The translations under genes were made by a program, and so were the position numbers. 54,612 nucleotides of DNA, taken from positions 1-54,612 of the forward strand of contig NZ_JAEUXI010000008.1 in assembly GCF_016775005.1 (NCBI RefSeq), read 5' to 3'. Of this stretch, positions 26,409 to 36,800 are shown one piece after another; position 1 is the first letter of the stretch; each line of letters opens with the position of its first letter. Under the pieces are notes generated by a model. The model did not search any database, was not told where the DNA came from, and saw nothing but the letters and a program-made list of their open reading frames with translations. This DNA is from Streptococcus suis (lineage in GTDB: Bacteria > Bacillota > Bacilli > Lactobacillales > Streptococcaceae).

Positions 26409-27476
26409 TTAATCCACCGTCACCATGGCTTTAATCGTTTTACGGTTGGCCATGTCTTTGTAGGCTTGGTCGATATTGTCTAGGCTGTAAGTTTGGGTGA
26501 AAACTCGACCTGGATTAATCTGTCCTTTGAGAACAGCATCGAGCAGAATGTCTTTGACATAGGTTGTGACAGAGGCCGCTCCGCCACCGATGATAATGTT
26601 AGTAGAGAAGGTGGAGCCGAGGGCGTGGTTGCTGTAATGCGGTACGCCGACAAAACCGATGCGACCGCCATTGTGAAGGACGCCGAGGGCTTGGTCGATA
26701 GATGCTTCTGTTCCGACACATTCGAGAGCAGCATCCGCTCCACCACCTAGGATTTCACGAACTTTGGCAATGCCTTCCTCGCCACGTTCTGCTACGATGG
26801 CAGTAGCACCAGATTCCAAAGCCATTTGCTGACGGTCTGCGTGGCGGCTCATCATGATAATCTGAGAAGCTCCGCGCATTTTTGCAGCAATAACGGCACA
26901 TTGACCAACCGCTCCGTCACCGATGACGACGACCTTGTCGCCTGGTTTGACATCTGCTACGCGTGCTGCGTGGTAGCCAGTTGGCATAACATCTGCCAAT
27001 GTTAGAAGAGATTTAATCATGCCTTCTGAGTAGTCGCTTGGCTGACCAGGAACTTTGACTAGGGCCCAATTACCATAGTGGAAACGGATGTACTGTGATT
27101 GGTAGTTGTTACCAAAGTTTTGGTAGCCTGGGTGGTTGTCACAGGTACCGTCAAAGCCTGTACGACAGGCATCGCAATGACCGCAACCGTGGGTAAAGGG
27201 AACAATCACAAAGTCACCAGGAACAAGGGTTGTAATGTCTTCACCGACCGCCTCAACGATTCCGATTGCTTCATGACCGGAGTTGACATCACCATGTTCG
27301 TGGGGAACATTTTCATCATAACGCCAGAGGTCTGAGCCACAGACACAGGCCCGTACGACCTTGATAATGACATCATCCTTAGCTTGAAGGCTTGGTTTTT
27401 CGATTTCTGTAACGGTCATCTTACCGGCTTTTTCATAAATAGCTGCTTTCATATTTAACACATTTTTACTTTGCAA
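26409..27476 (-). CDS. Zinc-dependent alcohol dehydrogenase
   Basis: A medium-chain dehydrogenase/reductase of 355 residues. The catalytic zinc site is shown by CVCGSDLW and GHEA, and the structural zinc site by CGHCDACRTGFDGTC. The NAD(P)-binding fold carries VVIGDGAVGQCA. It oxidises or reduces an alcohol/aldehyde pair; the MerR-type promoter suggests aldehyde stress. TTG 27476 is preferred as start, because AAAGGA lies 7 nt upstream, while ATG 27452 has no ribosome binding site; the extra residues are MQSKNVLN. Monocistronic, ending at the large hairpin. Confidence 0.88.
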   Translation of the reverse strand: MQSKNVLNMKAAIYEKAGKMTVTEIEKPSLQAKDDVIIKVVRACVCGSDLWRYDENVPHEHGDVNSGHEAIGIVEAVGEDITTLVPGDFVIVPFTHGCGHCDACRTGFDGTCDNHPGYQNFGNNYQSQYIRFHYGNWALVKVPGQPSDYSEGMIKSLLTLADVMPTGYHAARVADVKPGDKVVVIGDGAVGQCAVIAAKMRGASQIIMMSRHADRQQMALESGATAIVAERGEEGIAKVREILGGGADAALECVGTEASIDQALGVLHNGGRIGFVGVPHYSNHALGSTFSTNIIIGGGAASVTTYVKDILLDAVLKGQINPGRVFTQTYSLDNIDQAYKDMANRKTIKAMVTVD

Positions 27477-27505
27477 GTAAATATCCTTTCTGATTGATAT
27501 GAAAT

Positions 27506-27536
27506 ATTATACACCTTAGAGTTCACTCCAAGTCAA
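27506..27536 (-). promoter_or_regulatory. MerR-type promoter and operator of adh
   Basis: On the minus strand, TTGACT (27536-27531) and TATAAT (27511-27506) are separated by 19 bp, the overlong spacing remodelled by MerR-family activators. Centred in the spacer is the dyad CTTGGAGT-GA-ACTCTAAG (27532-27515), one mismatch from perfect. This closely resembles AdhR/NmlR operators. The regulator gene is not in the window. Confidence 0.8.
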
Positions 27537-27549
27537 GTAAAAATAGGTT

Positions 27550-27578
27550 TGATTGGGAGATTTCTTTGTGATAGACTA
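27550..27578 (+). promoter_or_regulatory. Probable promoter of tehB
   Basis: TTGATT (27550-27555), 17 bp, TAGACT (27573-27578), divergent from the adh promoter and 14 bp away from its -35. Confidence 0.55.
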
Positions 27579-27605
27579 AGGAGAGTAGAAAGATGAGGAG
27601 AGAAT

Positions 27606-28463
27606 ATGACAGTTTTAGTTCCTTACAAACGCATGCCGAATTGGAACCAGAAGACAGTTCCCAAAGAATTTTTGAACAGACACACGACTAAGCCTGCAAC
27701 CTGGGCCAAATTGCGTGTGGTAAAAGGACAGGTTCGCTTTGAATTTCTTTCGGAGCTAGATGAGATTTTGTCTAGTTTTGTCTATGGTCCAGCAGATGAT
27801 ATCCCTTTTGTGGAACCAGAGGTTTGGCATCGAGTAGCCTTATTGACAGAAGATACGGAATTTTTCCTGGAATTTTTCTGTCAACCAGAGGATTTTTTTG
27901 CTAAAAAATACAACCTGAGTCGAACGCACTCAGAGGTTTTAGAAGCTTTGACAATGATTGAGCCATGCAAGGTCTTGGACTTGGGTTCTGGTCGGGGGCG
28001 AAATAGTCTCTATCTGGCCCAAAGAGGTTTTGAGGTGATTGCGGTAGATAAGGATGAGCAAAGTCTTCAAATCTTACATCATATAAAGGAGATGGAGGAT
28101 TTGGACTTGCAAGCTGGGACCTATGACATCAACTCAGCCAGTCTAGAGCAGGACTACGATTGGATTATCTCAACGGTGGTCTTTATGTTCTTGGAGCGGG
28201 ATCGGGTGCCAGCCATTATCCGCAATATGCAGGAACAGACACGGCCGGGTGGCTATAACTTGATTGTGGCGGCTATGGATACGGAAGATGCACCCTGTCC
28301 GATGAATTTTTCCTTTACTTTCGGCGAAGGTGAGTTGAAGGAATACTATCGTGACTGGGAATTGGTCAAGTATAATGAAGATTTTGGTCAACTCCATAAG
28401 CGTGATGAAGATGGTAATTTCCTCAAGATGCGGTTTGCGACCATGCTAGCAAGGAAGAAGTAG
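27606..28463 (+). CDS. tehB: SAM-dependent methyltransferase TehB with N-terminal TehB-like domain
   Basis: 285 residues. The N-terminal part (about 1-95, DUF1971 type: [27 protein letters not shown]) is a cupin-like domain, and the C-terminal part is a Rossmann methyltransferase with motif [13 protein letters not shown] and the acidic VIAVDKDE. TehB proteins methylate tellurite or selenite in vitro and give resistance when overproduced; the natural substrate is not settled. GAGGAGAG precedes the ATG. A compact terminator follows. Confidence 0.9.
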   Translation: MTVLVPYKRMPNWNQKTVPKEFLNRHTTKPATWAKLRVVKGQVRFEFLSELDEILSSFVYGPADDIPFVEPEVWHRVALLTEDTEFFLEFFCQPEDFFAKKYNLSRTHSEVLEALTMIEPCKVLDLGSGRGRNSLYLAQRGFEVIAVDKDEQSLQILHHIKEMEDLDLQAGTYDINSASLEQDYDWIISTVVFMFLERDRVPAIIRNMQEQTRPGGYNLIVAAMDTEDAPCPMNFSFTFGEGELKEYYRDWELVKYNEDFGQLHKRDEDGNFLKMRFATMLARKK

Positions 28464-28483
28464 AGGGAAACCTCTCTTTTTTA
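28462..28483 (+). terminator. Terminator after tehB
   Basis: AGAGG-GAAA-CCTCT followed by a T-run, overlapping the stop codon. Confidence 0.75.
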
Positions 28484-28496
28484 AAAAACAAATTCG

Positions 28497-28540
28497 TTTA
28501 CAAATGTAGTCAAAATGTGTATAATAGGATTACAGATGTA
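28497..28540 (+). promoter_or_regulatory. copA promoter with two CopY boxes
   Basis: TTTACA (28497-28502), 17 bp, TATAAT (28520-28525). Cop boxes TACAAATGTA (28499-28508) and TACAGATGTA (28531-28540) both match TACANNTGTA exactly. They cover the -35 and the start of transcription, so a CopY repressor bound there would block RNA polymerase until copper releases it. Confidence 0.9.
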
Positions 28541-28555
28541 GTCAAAGGAGAAACT

Positions 28556-31006
28556 ATGCAAAAAGAAAGTGTCAGAATAGCAGGAATGACCTGTGCTTCC
28601 TGTGCCATGACAGTTGAAAAAGCTGTCGGGAAATTGACAGGAATCGAAGAAGCCAGTGTCAATCTGGCAACGGAAAAACTAAGTGTCAGCTATAATCCAG
28701 ACCTTCTCAGCTTGGCAGAGATTGAGGCGGCGGTGGAAAAGGCTGGATATAGTATGGTCCGCAATCTTGTGACGGAAACCTATGCTATTGAAGGCATGAC
28801 CTGTGCCTCCTGTGCCATGACGGTTGAAAAGGCCCTGGGAAAACTGGCCGGTGTAGAAGAAGTAGCGGTTAATCTGGCGACAGAAAAGGCAAGCCTCACC
28901 TATGACAAGGACCGCCTGAGTGCAAGAGAAATCCTATCAGCAGTTGAAAAGTCAGGCTACAAGGCTATCAAGCCAGAAGTTAAGGCAGAAACAGACCTGA
29001 GAGACAGGCAGGGGGACAAGATTGCCAGCCTCTGGACTCGCTTTATCTGGTCGGCAGTCTTTACTCTTCCACTGCTCTATATTGCTATGGGGCCTATGGT
29101 GAATTTGCCTTTACCCCAGTGGTTGCATGAGCCCATGACTTTTGCCTTGGCTCAACTATTCTTGCTCCTACCGATTGTTTATCTTGGACGGAGTTTCTTT
29201 ACCAAGGGCTTTCAGACCCTGCTAGCAGGTCATCCCAATATGGACTCTCTGATTGCCCTGGGTACCAGCTCTGCTATTGCCCAAGGCCTCATCATGCTGG
29301 TCCTTATCGCTCAAGATGCAGTCGATATGACGCATGGTGGACATCCCGAACTTTACTTTGAGTCGGGGGCGGTCATCCTGACCCTGATTACGCTGGGCAA
29401 GTATCTGGAGGCAGTGTCTAAGGGGAGAACGTCCGAGGCCATTAAGCACCTCATGGACTTGGCACCCAAGACGGCTCAGGTCCTGCGAAATGGGGAGGAA
29501 GTCCAGGTGGCCTTAGAAGATGTGGTGGTGGGCGATATTGTCGTCGTCCGACCAGGTGAAAAAATTGCGGTGGACGGTGTTGTGGTCGAGGGACAATCGA
29601 CTGTCGATGAGTCCATGCTGACAGGAGAGAGTCTGCCCATCAGCAAGTCCGTCGGGGATCAGGTGGTCGGAGCCTCCCTCAATAAGACCGGTGCCTTTCG
29701 CTTCAAGGTGACCCGCGTGGGTCAGGATACCAGTCTGGCTCAGATTATCCAGCTGGTCGAGGCGGCTCAAGGCTCCAAGGCACCCATTGCCAAGCTAGCT
29801 GATCAAGTGTCAGCTGTCTTTGTGCCTATTGTCATGGGGCTTGCGGCCCTCTCAGGTCTGGCTTGGCTGGTCCTAGGTCAGCACTCCTGGATTTTCTCCC
29901 TCTCCATTACCATTTCGGTCTTGGTTATCGCCTGTCCTTGTGCACTGGGTTTGGCGACGCCAACGGCTATCATGGTCGGGACTGGCAAGGGGGCGGAGAA
30001 CGGCGTCCTCTTCAAGTCAGGTCAGGCACTGGAAATCCTGCCCAAGATTGAGGTCATGGTCTTTGACAAGACCGGTACCATTACCCAAGGGCAGCCCCAG
30101 GTGACCGACCTGATTGCTTTCACTGACCAGACGGATCAGGAACTGCTTCAGCTGGCAGCCAGCAGTGAGCAGGATTCGGAGCATCCGCTGGGTCAGGCCA
30201 TTCTGGATGCCGCCAAGGAGGCTGGTCTAGAACTCTTGCCTACGACCAACTTCCAGGCCCATGCCGGTAAGGGCTTGTCAGTGACCATAGCAGAGCGGAC
30301 CATTTACTTTGGCAATGCCAAGCTGATGCAGGATGCAGGTGTCGATGTGGCAGTTGCCAGCCAGCAGGCAGAGCGACTAGCCAGTCAGGGCAAGACTCCC
30401 ATGTATCTAGCAGAAGCAGGTCAGCTTTTGGCCCTCATCGCCGTAGCTGATACCGTAAAAGAAACCAGTGGCCAGGCTATCGCCAAACTGCGTCAGCAAG
30501 GTGTGGAAGTGGTCATGCTGACAGGGGATAATGAAAAAACGGCCCAAGCCATTGCCAAGGAAGTCGGGATTGACCGCGTGATTAGCGATGTCCTGCCAGA
30601 AGACAAGGCCCGTCAGGTCCAAATCTTGCAGGCAGAAGGCAAGCGAGTAGCTATGGTTGGTGACGGTATCAATGACGCACCAGCTTTGGCACAGGCAGAC
30701 TTGGGACTGGCCATTGGCTCTGGTACTGATGTAGCTATTGAATCAGCAGATGTGGTCTTGATGCGGAGTGACTTGTTGGACCTACCGCGAGCCTTGACAC
30801 TTAGTCGAGCAACCATGCGGACCATTAAACAAAATCTCTTCTGGGCCTTTGCCTACAATGTTTTGGGCATTCCAGTTGCCATGGGACTACTGCACTTGTT
30901 TGGCGGTCCCCTGCTCAATCCTATGCTAGCAGGAGCAGCCATGAGCTTGAGTTCAGTATCCGTCCTCTTAAACGCTCTGCGATTGAAAAGTATTAAACCG
31001 ATTTAG
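28556..31006 (+). CDS. copA: Copper-exporting P1B-type ATPase CopA
   Basis: 816 residues. Two N-terminal heavy-metal domains each carry GMTCASC (near residues 11 and 82), followed by eight membrane helices. The intramembrane CPC is at 460-462, phosphorylation motif DKTGT at 504-508 and hinge GDGINDAP near 702-709. These mark a Cu(I) exporter. ATG 28556 follows AAAGGAG; an upstream frame start lies on the promoter. Neither copY nor copZ adjoins, although the promoter has CopY boxes. Confidence 0.95.
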   Translation: MQKESVRIAGMTCASCAMTVEKAVGKLTGIEEASVNLATEKLSVSYNPDLLSLAEIEAAVEKAGYSMVRNLVTETYAIEGMTCASCAMTVEKALGKLAGVEEVAVNLATEKASLTYDKDRLSAREILSAVEKSGYKAIKPEVKAETDLRDRQGDKIASLWTRFIWSAVFTLPLLYIAMGPMVNLPLPQWLHEPMTFALAQLFLLLPIVYLGRSFFTKGFQTLLAGHPNMDSLIALGTSSAIAQGLIMLVLIAQDAVDMTHGGHPELYFESGAVILTLITLGKYLEAVSKGRTSEAIKHLMDLAPKTAQVLRNGEEVQVALEDVVVGDIVVVRPGEKIAVDGVVVEGQSTVDESMLTGESLPISKSVGDQVVGASLNKTGAFRFKVTRVGQDTSLAQIIQLVEAAQGSKAPIAKLADQVSAVFVPIVMGLAALSGLAWLVLGQHSWIFSLSITISVLVIACPCALGLATPTAIMVGTGKGAENGVLFKSGQALEILPKIEVMVFDKTGTITQGQPQVTDLIAFTDQTDQELLQLAASSEQDSEHPLGQAILDAAKEAGLELLPTTNFQAHAGKGLSVTIAERTIYFGNAKLMQDAGVDVAVASQQAERLASQGKTPMYLAEAGQLLALIAVADTVKETSGQAIAKLRQQGVEVVMLTGDNEKTAQAIAKEVGIDRVISDVLPEDKARQVQILQAEGKRVAMVGDGINDAPALAQADLGLAIGSGTDVAIESADVVLMRSDLLDLPRALTLSRATMRTIKQNLFWAFAYNVLGIPVAMGLLHLFGGPLLNPMLAGAAMSLSSVSVLLNALRLKSIKPI

Positions 31007-31036
31007 AAATACCAGTCAAAAAACTGGTATTTTTGT
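31007..31036 (+). terminator. Terminator after copA
   Basis: AAATACCAGT and ACTGGTATTT form a perfect 10-bp stem with a 6-nt loop, then TTT. Confidence 0.9.
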
Positions 31037-31081
31037 TCCTAAACGCTTACAATAGATATATTAAGTGCAAGGGAGATGTTT

Positions 31082-31567
31082 ATGACAACTTTTATTGGAA
31101 AACCAGTGACCTTGGTAGGTCCACGTTTGCAGGTGGGTGATGTGGCCCCTGATTTTGTTCTCATGGCAAATGACTTGAGCCTGAAAAGTTTGAAGGACTT
31201 TGGCAAGCAAACCAAAGTGATCAGTGTGGTACCTTCTATTGACACAGGGATTTGCGATACCCAGACCCGTCGTTTCAATCAGGAACTGGCTGACCGTGAC
31301 AATACAGTTGTCGTGACGATTTCAGCAGACCTACCTTTTGCCCAAAAACGCTGGTGCGGTGCTGCAGGTCTGGAAGACGCTGTCACCCTGTCTGATTACT
31401 ATGATCATGCCTTTGGTAAATCCTATGGTCTGCTCATGCGAGAGTGGAATTTGCTGGCGCGTGCGGTCTTTGTCCTCAATGCCGACAATGAAATCACCTA
31501 TGTAGAATACCTGGACAATGTCAACGAACATCCCGACTATGATGCGGCTTTAGAAGCTGTTAAATAA
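31082..31567 (+). CDS. tpx: Thiol peroxidase Tpx
   Basis: An atypical 2-Cys peroxiredoxin (161 residues) reducing hydrogen peroxide and alkyl hydroperoxides with thioredoxin. The peroxidatic Cys58 lies in [12 protein letters not shown] and the resolving Cys92 in [11 protein letters not shown] 31082 has AAGGGA at good distance; ATG 31076 is too close to it. It is common in catalase-negative streptococci. It has its own terminator. Confidence 0.95.
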   Translation: MTTFIGKPVTLVGPRLQVGDVAPDFVLMANDLSLKSLKDFGKQTKVISVVPSIDTGICDTQTRRFNQELADRDNTVVVTISADLPFAQKRWCGAAGLEDAVTLSDYYDHAFGKSYGLLMREWNLLARAVFVLNADNEITYVEYLDNVNEHPDYDAALEAVK

Positions 31568-31573
31568 AGATAG

Positions 31574-31602
31574 AACGGTGCCTGAAAAGGTATCGTTTTT
31601 TT
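31574..31602 (+). terminator. Terminator after tpx
   Basis: AACGGTGCCT and AGGTATCGTT (10 pairs, two G-U) with loop GAAA, then a T-run. Confidence 0.85.
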
Positions 31603-31608
31603 GCTTTC

Positions 31609-31634
31609 AAAAAGCCACCCTATTCAGAGTGGCT
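31609..31634 (-). terminator. Probable minus-strand terminator
   Basis: AGCCAC/GTGGCT with a following T-run when read on the minus strand. It would suit the membrane protein gene at 31963-32670, from which it is now separated by the MITE-like element. Confidence 0.5.
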
Positions 31635-31642
31635 ACACATTT

Positions 31643-31903
31643 ATACTCTTCGAAAATCAAAATCAGACGTTGTTGACTTGATTTGATGAGTGAAAGGCTC
31701 CAGTGGAGCCTTTCAGCCTGTTACCTTGAAACAAAATAGTAACAGGGTTCTATCTGCATAAGTAGAAACGAACTACGTTCGCCTATTTCCAACCTCCAAA
31801 GGTTCCCCAAACCTTTTGTAGCGAACTTTGTTCGCTTTATTTCCAACCACCAAAGGTTCCCCAAACCTTTGGTGCTAGTCTGTTTTCGATTTTCATTGAG
31901 TAT
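31643..31903. mobile_element. MITE-like element with terminal inverted repeats
   Basis: 261 bp bounded by 25-bp imperfect inverted ends that agree at 20 positions (31643-31667 and 31879-31903), starting ATACTC and ending GAGTAT. The inside holds GAAAGGCTCCA/TGGAGCCTTTC (from 31691) and two copies of a CCAAAGGTTCCCCAAACCTTT module also present at 19.57 kb. It has no coding capacity. It is comparable in build to the RUP elements of pneumococcus; an IS transposase elsewhere would be needed for movement. It occupies most of the gap between tpx and the next gene. Confidence 0.65.
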
Positions 31904-31962
31904 TACTGACGCTCGATGGTCAGGCTAATCTTGACGATCGGTTTGCCTGGCGTCCGCTTAGT

Positions 31963-32670
31963 TCACCAGTCTTTTATGTGGAAATAGCTGAGCAGGGCAA
32001 GCAGGATTGGGTAGGCAGTTGACCAGACACTGATAAGTGTATGGAGTTTTGAGACTTGGAGCACCAGTGATTCCTTGGTTGCCAAAAGGATGCTCTTATC
32101 ACGAATGTAGTCTTTGATGCTGTCAAGTAAGGTTTCCACATCACCAATTTTCGTCAGAGTAGTTTCAGCGACCAAGGTCTGAATGTCCGTCCCAATCGCC
32201 TGAACATCCAGTTCTTGTAGGGATAGGACATTTTTCCATAAGTCCAGTCCAGTCGAGAGACTAGTCACAAAACCAAAGACAATTAAGCCGATTGAGCCCC
32301 AGAACAAGAGGCGGTATCCCCAAAGAATGAGCTTGTTAACCTTGCCATCCATGATCTTGAAGGCCTTGATGAGCTTGCCGGTTAAGAAGTAGAAGAGAAT
32401 GATTTCGACCAGGCAGATGAGGACCATGTCAAGTAGGAGCAGGATTGCCCGACGCAACCATCCCTGGATTAGCTGGTCTTGAATCAGATCGCTGATGTTT
32501 TCTAGGTCTAGTTGGAAGAGGCCTTGAATAAGCTTGTTTAAAAATGGTACTTGGAAGAAGAAAATCAACCAAGACAGAGTCAGATAGATGGAACTCCAAA
32601 CAAATGGAGATAGGGATAATTTTTCACTTTTTAATGACTTTCTTATGCTAACGTTTGCAAACCAAGGCAT
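31963..32670 (-). CDS. Unknown polytopic membrane protein
   Basis: I do not recognise this family. About 235 residues with hydrophobic helices near residues 30-48, 75-105 and 125-150 and at the C-terminus, and a polar, probably extracellular, loop of about 70 residues between the last two. The start is unclear. The longest frame begins at TTG 32697, but that triplet is part of a good -35 (TTGAAA), and ATG 32670 overlaps the matching -10. No Shine-Dalgarno sequence is seen before either. A cre-like sequence lies just inside the gene. It stands alone, divergent from the next gene. Confidence 0.65.
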   Translation of the reverse strand: MPWFANVSIRKSLKSEKLSLSPFVWSSIYLTLSWLIFFFQVPFLNKLIQGLFQLDLENISDLIQDQLIQGWLRRAILLLLDMVLICLVEIILFYFLTGKLIKAFKIMDGKVNKLILWGYRLLFWGSIGLIVFGFVTSLSTGLDLWKNVLSLQELDVQAIGTDIQTLVAETTLTKIGDVETLLDSIKDYIRDKSILLATKESLVLQVSKLHTLISVWSTAYPILLALLSYFHIKDW

Positions 32671-32697
32671 TGTATCATAGGGGCTTAGAAATTTCAA
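32646..32697 (-). promoter_or_regulatory. Promoter-like and cre-like sequences at the 5' end of the membrane protein gene
   Basis: Minus strand: TTGAAA (32697-32692), 17 bp, TACAAT (32674-32669), then TGCAAACGTTAGCA (32659-32646), 12 of 14 matches to the cre consensus. If this promoter is real, translation must start further downstream than either annotated start, or the mRNA is leaderless. Confidence 0.45.
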
Positions 32698-32718
32698 GAA
32701 AAGCAGACTGTATTTTGC

Positions 32719-32747
32719 TTGAATATTGTTGGTGAATTTGATATACT
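32719..32747 (+). promoter_or_regulatory. Promoter of the 111-residue gene
   Basis: TTGAAT (32719-32724), 17 bp, TATACT (32742-32747), 30 bp before the ATG. Confidence 0.65.
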
Positions 32748-32777
32748 GAGTACATTAACACAATAGGAGGGTCTTTT

Positions 32778-33113
32778 ATGGAAAAGACAAAAATCATTCA
32801 AGACAGTTTGGCCCTCATTCAAGAATTGGATCGGGCCTTTCAAACAGAAAAAATAGGAACGGCAGATGAGCAGCGGTTCCAGCATAATCTGACGGAAACG
32901 ATAAGCATTTTGTCGGGAATCGAGACGGTCACCAATAAAGAACTAATTGCGATTGAAAAATTCTACCGTGCGACCAGTTTTTTAGTTGGTCTAGGTGATG
33001 TGCGTTTGAGCCAAGAATGTCGACAAGCTTGGAAGGCCTTTGATCGCTACTACTACCAAACGATCAGAGAAGAATTGAAGCTCTATGGTGGCTCTGCTAT
33101 TGCCCAAGTATAA
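32778..33113 (+). CDS. Hypothetical small helical protein
   Basis: I do not recognise this 111-residue protein. It is predicted to be helical throughout and soluble, with no signal peptide, Cys cluster or nucleotide-binding motif. It ends with aromatic residues FDRYYYQTIREELKLYGG. AGGAGG lies 7 nt before the ATG, so translation is likely strong. It has its own promoter and a terminator (33121-33146) that separates it from the ABC transporter downstream. Confidence 0.75.
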   Translation: MEKTKIIQDSLALIQELDRAFQTEKIGTADEQRFQHNLTETISILSGIETVTNKELIAIEKFYRATSFLVGLGDVRLSQECRQAWKAFDRYYYQTIREELKLYGGSAIAQV

Positions 33114-33120
33114 AAGATGT

Positions 33121-33146
33121 AAGAGGGGGTGAGAAACCCTCTTTTA
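33121..33146 (+). terminator. Terminator after the 111-residue gene
   Basis: AAGAGGG (33121-33127) pairs with CCCTCTT (33137-33143), loop of 9, then TTTT. Confidence 0.75.
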
Positions 33147-33155
33147 TGCTATAAT
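33147..33155 (+). promoter_or_regulatory. Extended -10 promoter of the ABC transporter operon
   Basis: TGC-TATAAT immediately after the preceding terminator and 25 bp before ATG 33180. No clear -35. Confidence 0.6.
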
Positions 33156-33179
33156 AATCCTAGAAAAGAGAGGTGTGCC

Positions 33180-33881
33180 ATGTCCTATATCCAAGTCAAT
33201 CAGTCTTCGAAATATTACCGCATGGGTGATGCGACCATTGTGGCCAATGACAGCGTGTCCTTTGAGATTGAAAAGGGGGAGCTGGTCATCATTCTTGGCT
33301 CATCTGGTGCGGGCAAGTCCACCCTACTCAATATCTTGGGAGGTATGGACAGCAATGATGAGGGGGAAGTCTGGGTTGAAGGTGTGGACATTGCTAAGCT
33401 GTCCAGCAATGAACTGACCAACTATCGCCGAGACGATGTGGGCTTTGTTTTCCAGTTTTATAATTTGGTTGCCAATTTGACTGCCAAGGAAAATGTAGAA
33501 CTGGCAGCAGAAATCGTCAAGGATGCCATGGATGCCGAAGAAGTCTTGAAACAAGTCGGGCTTGGTCACCGCCTCCATAATTTCCCTGCCCAGCTTTCTG
33601 GTGGAGAGCAGCAGCGGGTTTCTATTGCCAGAGCAGTTGCCAAAAAGCCTAAAATCCTCCTCTGCGACGAGCCAACAGGTGCCTTGGACTACCAAACTGG
33701 CAAGCAGGTCTTGAAAATCCTGCAGGATATGTCTAGAAAAAATGGTGCTACCGTCATTATCGTGACCCACAATAGCGCCCTGGCTCCCATTGCAGACCGA
33801 GTGATTCGGATGCGGGATGCCCGTGTGCATTCAGTTGAGCTCAATCTAGCACCGCAGGACATTGCCAGTCTGGAATACTAG
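33180..33881 (+). CDS. ABC transporter ATP-binding protein (MacB/LolD type)
   Basis: 233 residues. Walker [11 protein letters not shown]-loop, signature LSGGEQQR, Walker [13 protein letters not shown] and H-loop VTHN are all intact. Family resemblance is to the ATPases of FtsX-type (MacB/LolCDE/BceA) systems, which drive conformational work across the membrane. ATG 33180 follows GAGAGGTG; the longer frame from 33129 crosses the promoter. The permease gene starts 9 nt after its stop. Confidence 0.93.
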   Translation: MSYIQVNQSSKYYRMGDATIVANDSVSFEIEKGELVIILGSSGAGKSTLLNILGGMDSNDEGEVWVEGVDIAKLSSNELTNYRRDDVGFVFQFYNLVANLTAKENVELAAEIVKDAMDAEEVLKQVGLGHRLHNFPAQLSGGEQQRVSIARAVAKKPKILLCDEPTGALDYQTGKQVLKILQDMSRKNGATVIIVTHNSALAPIADRVIRMRDARVHSVELNLAPQDIASLEY

Positions 33882-33890
33882 GAGGAGCCT

Positions 33891-36800
33891 ATGAAGCAAA
33901 AAATCTACTGGAAAGATGTAGGTCAGGCCCTCCTGTCTTCCAAGGGACGTTTCCTCTCCATTTTCAATCTGATGATGATTGGAGCCATTGCTCTTATTGG
34001 ACTGAAAGTCACTTCGCCTAATATGGAAAAAACGGCCCAGGTCTATCTGGAACAGGCTCAGACCATGGATTTGGCGGTCATGTCAGACATGGGCTTGGAT
34101 GAGGCGGACATAGCAGAGCTGGAAACCATTGAGGGGGCTCAGCTAGAAATGGGCTTCTTCAAAGATGTGACCCTAGACAGCGACCAGCAAGCCGTTCGAG
34201 TTTTTTCAAAACCAAGTACAATCTCCCTCTACCAAGTCCAGTCAGGTCACCTTCCCCAATCAGATGATGAAATCGCCCTCTCACCTTCTTTGGCTAAGGG
34301 CTACAAACTGGGGGATCAGGTCAAGCTGACCGAGCCAGATAGGAATGGGACAGTCTTGACCAAGACCAGTTTTACCCTGGTCGGTATCGTCACCTCGCCA
34401 GAAATCTGGGACAATGTCACTATGGGGCTGGCTTCCAGTGGCAATGGTCAGCTGGCTGGCTATGCTTTAGTAGAGCCTTCCGTCTTTGACTCCGAGGTCT
34501 ATATGATTGCCCGCCTGTCCTACGATGATTTGGACGACCTCGCCTACTACCAAGACAGCTATGAAGCTAAGGTCGCCAGCTATCAGCAGGAGCTGGACAA
34601 GTTCTTGGCGGATAATGGACAAGATCGTCTGGCTCGTATCCAAGCCCAAGGACAGGAAGAGATTGCGATAGGTCAGGAGGAATTAGACACAGTTAAGGAT
34701 GACCTAGCAGCTGGAGCTGCTCAGTTGGAAAAAAGCAGAGCAGACATCCAGTCAGGCCAGGAGCAGTTGGAAGAAGCTCGCATCCAGCTACAAGAAAAAG
34801 AAGTCGAATTAGCTCAGGCAAAGTATACCTTGGACCAGACAAAGGAAAGTCTTAACCAGACCAAGTCTCGATTAGATACAAGCCTTGCTGAATTAGAGCG
34901 ATCAAGGGCCTTCTTAGAAGCCAGCAAAGCAGAGCTCGATCAAGCAGCAAGCGAGTTAGAGCAAGCCAAATCCATTCTGGCATCCAAACAGACTGAACTT
35001 GACCAATGGGCTAGCAAAATCAATCAAGTGCAAGCAGACTGGTTCCAAAAACAGGAAAGTTTGAAGCAAATTATTTCCCAAACATTGGGCCCAAGTCAGT
35101 CTTTAGCGGACTATCCAGATTTACTAGCCCAGCAGACCAGCTTGGACCAGGTCAAGGCTGGTATTGACCAAGAACTTCAAGCCTATAATCAGGCCCAGTC
35201 GGACTATCAGGCAGCAAGAAAGCTACTGCAAGAAAAAGAAACAAAGTACCAGACAGGTTTACAAGATTATCAAACAGGTTTGACTCACTACCAAACAGGT
35301 CGCAGTAAATATGATGAAGGCTTAGCTCAATACCAAGCAGGACTTGCCCAATATGAAGTAGGCTTAGCCCAATATCAAGCAGGTCAAGAACAGCTGACAG
35401 CAGGTAAAAACCAGTTAAAGGTCGAATCGGCTCATATTTCCCAAGCGGAGAGCCAACTAGCTCAGGCCCAGTCAGACTTTGACAAGCAAAAAGCAACAGC
35501 AGAAACAGAAATTACCCAAGCCCAAACAGATCTCAGCCAAGCCCAGTCTGAATTAAAGAGTCTAGAAGAACCTATCTACCAGACCTACACCCGCTCGACC
35601 CTGCCAGGTGGAGAAGGCTACACTACCTACAAGAATGCCACTGGCAGTATCGCAGCAGTTGGCAACATCTTTCCAGTCGTACTCTATCTGGTCGCAGCCC
35701 TCGTCACCTTCACCACCATGACCCGCTTCGTTGACGAAGAACGGACTAGAGCAGGTCTTTTCAAGGCTCTAGGCTACACCGACCGCCAGATTATGACCAA
35801 GTTCGTCCTCTACGGACTAGGGGCTGGTCTAGCTGGGACACTGGTAGGCATTCTGGCTGGGAACTTCATCCTCTCGCCCATGATTGCTGCCATTATCACT
35901 GAAAGTACCGTTATCGGCGATGCCCAGCTTCACTTTTATCCCATCTGGATTCTGCTGGCTCTGGTCTTTGCCCTGCTCTCTGCGGTCCTGCCAGCCTATC
36001 TGGTCGCCCGCAAGGAACTCAAAGAAAAGCCTGCCAGCCTCCTCCTTCCCAAACCTCCCGTTCAAGGCTCCACTATTCTCTTGGAAAGACTGCCCTTCAT
36101 CTGGAACCGTCTCAGCTTCACCCACAAGGTGACCGCCCGTAACATCTTTCGCTACAAGAAGCGGATGTTCATGACCATTTTTGGCGTGGCGGGTTCCGTC
36201 GCCCTCCTCTTTGGCGGTCTAGGCATTCGCTCCTCCATATCAGGCGTGGTGGACAGGCAGTTTGGCGACATCATGCAGTACGATATGATTGTGGTGGACA
36301 ATAGCAGAGCTTCTGAGGCAGAAAAGAAAGTAGTTGACGACATTCTCACTTCTCAGTCAGTTGCCTCCTACCTCCCTATCGCCTATGAGCAGCTGACAGA
36401 AGAGATAGACGGGCTCAATCAAGCCTTAACAATCAGTCTTTTAGTCACCGAGAAAATGGACCTGTCCGACTATATCCAACTCCGTCAGGCAGGGAGTGGC
36501 GACCTCTTAAGCCTGACAGATACAGGCATTATCCTGTCTAAGAAATTAGCCAGTCTTTATGGTGTCAGAGCAGGGGATAGTCTGACCTTGACCATTGACC
36601 AGCAGCCAGTCACGGTCAAGGTAGCAGGAGTATCAGAACTTTACGCAGGTCATTTTATCTACATGACTGCTGCTTATTATGAGGAAGTAACAGGGCAGGC
36701 CCATCAAGCCAATGCCAGCTTGGTTAAGGTCTTACAGTCTTCTACCAGCCAGAGTCAAGACTTAGCAGCTCAGCTATTGTCCCAAAAAGGCGTCGCAGCC

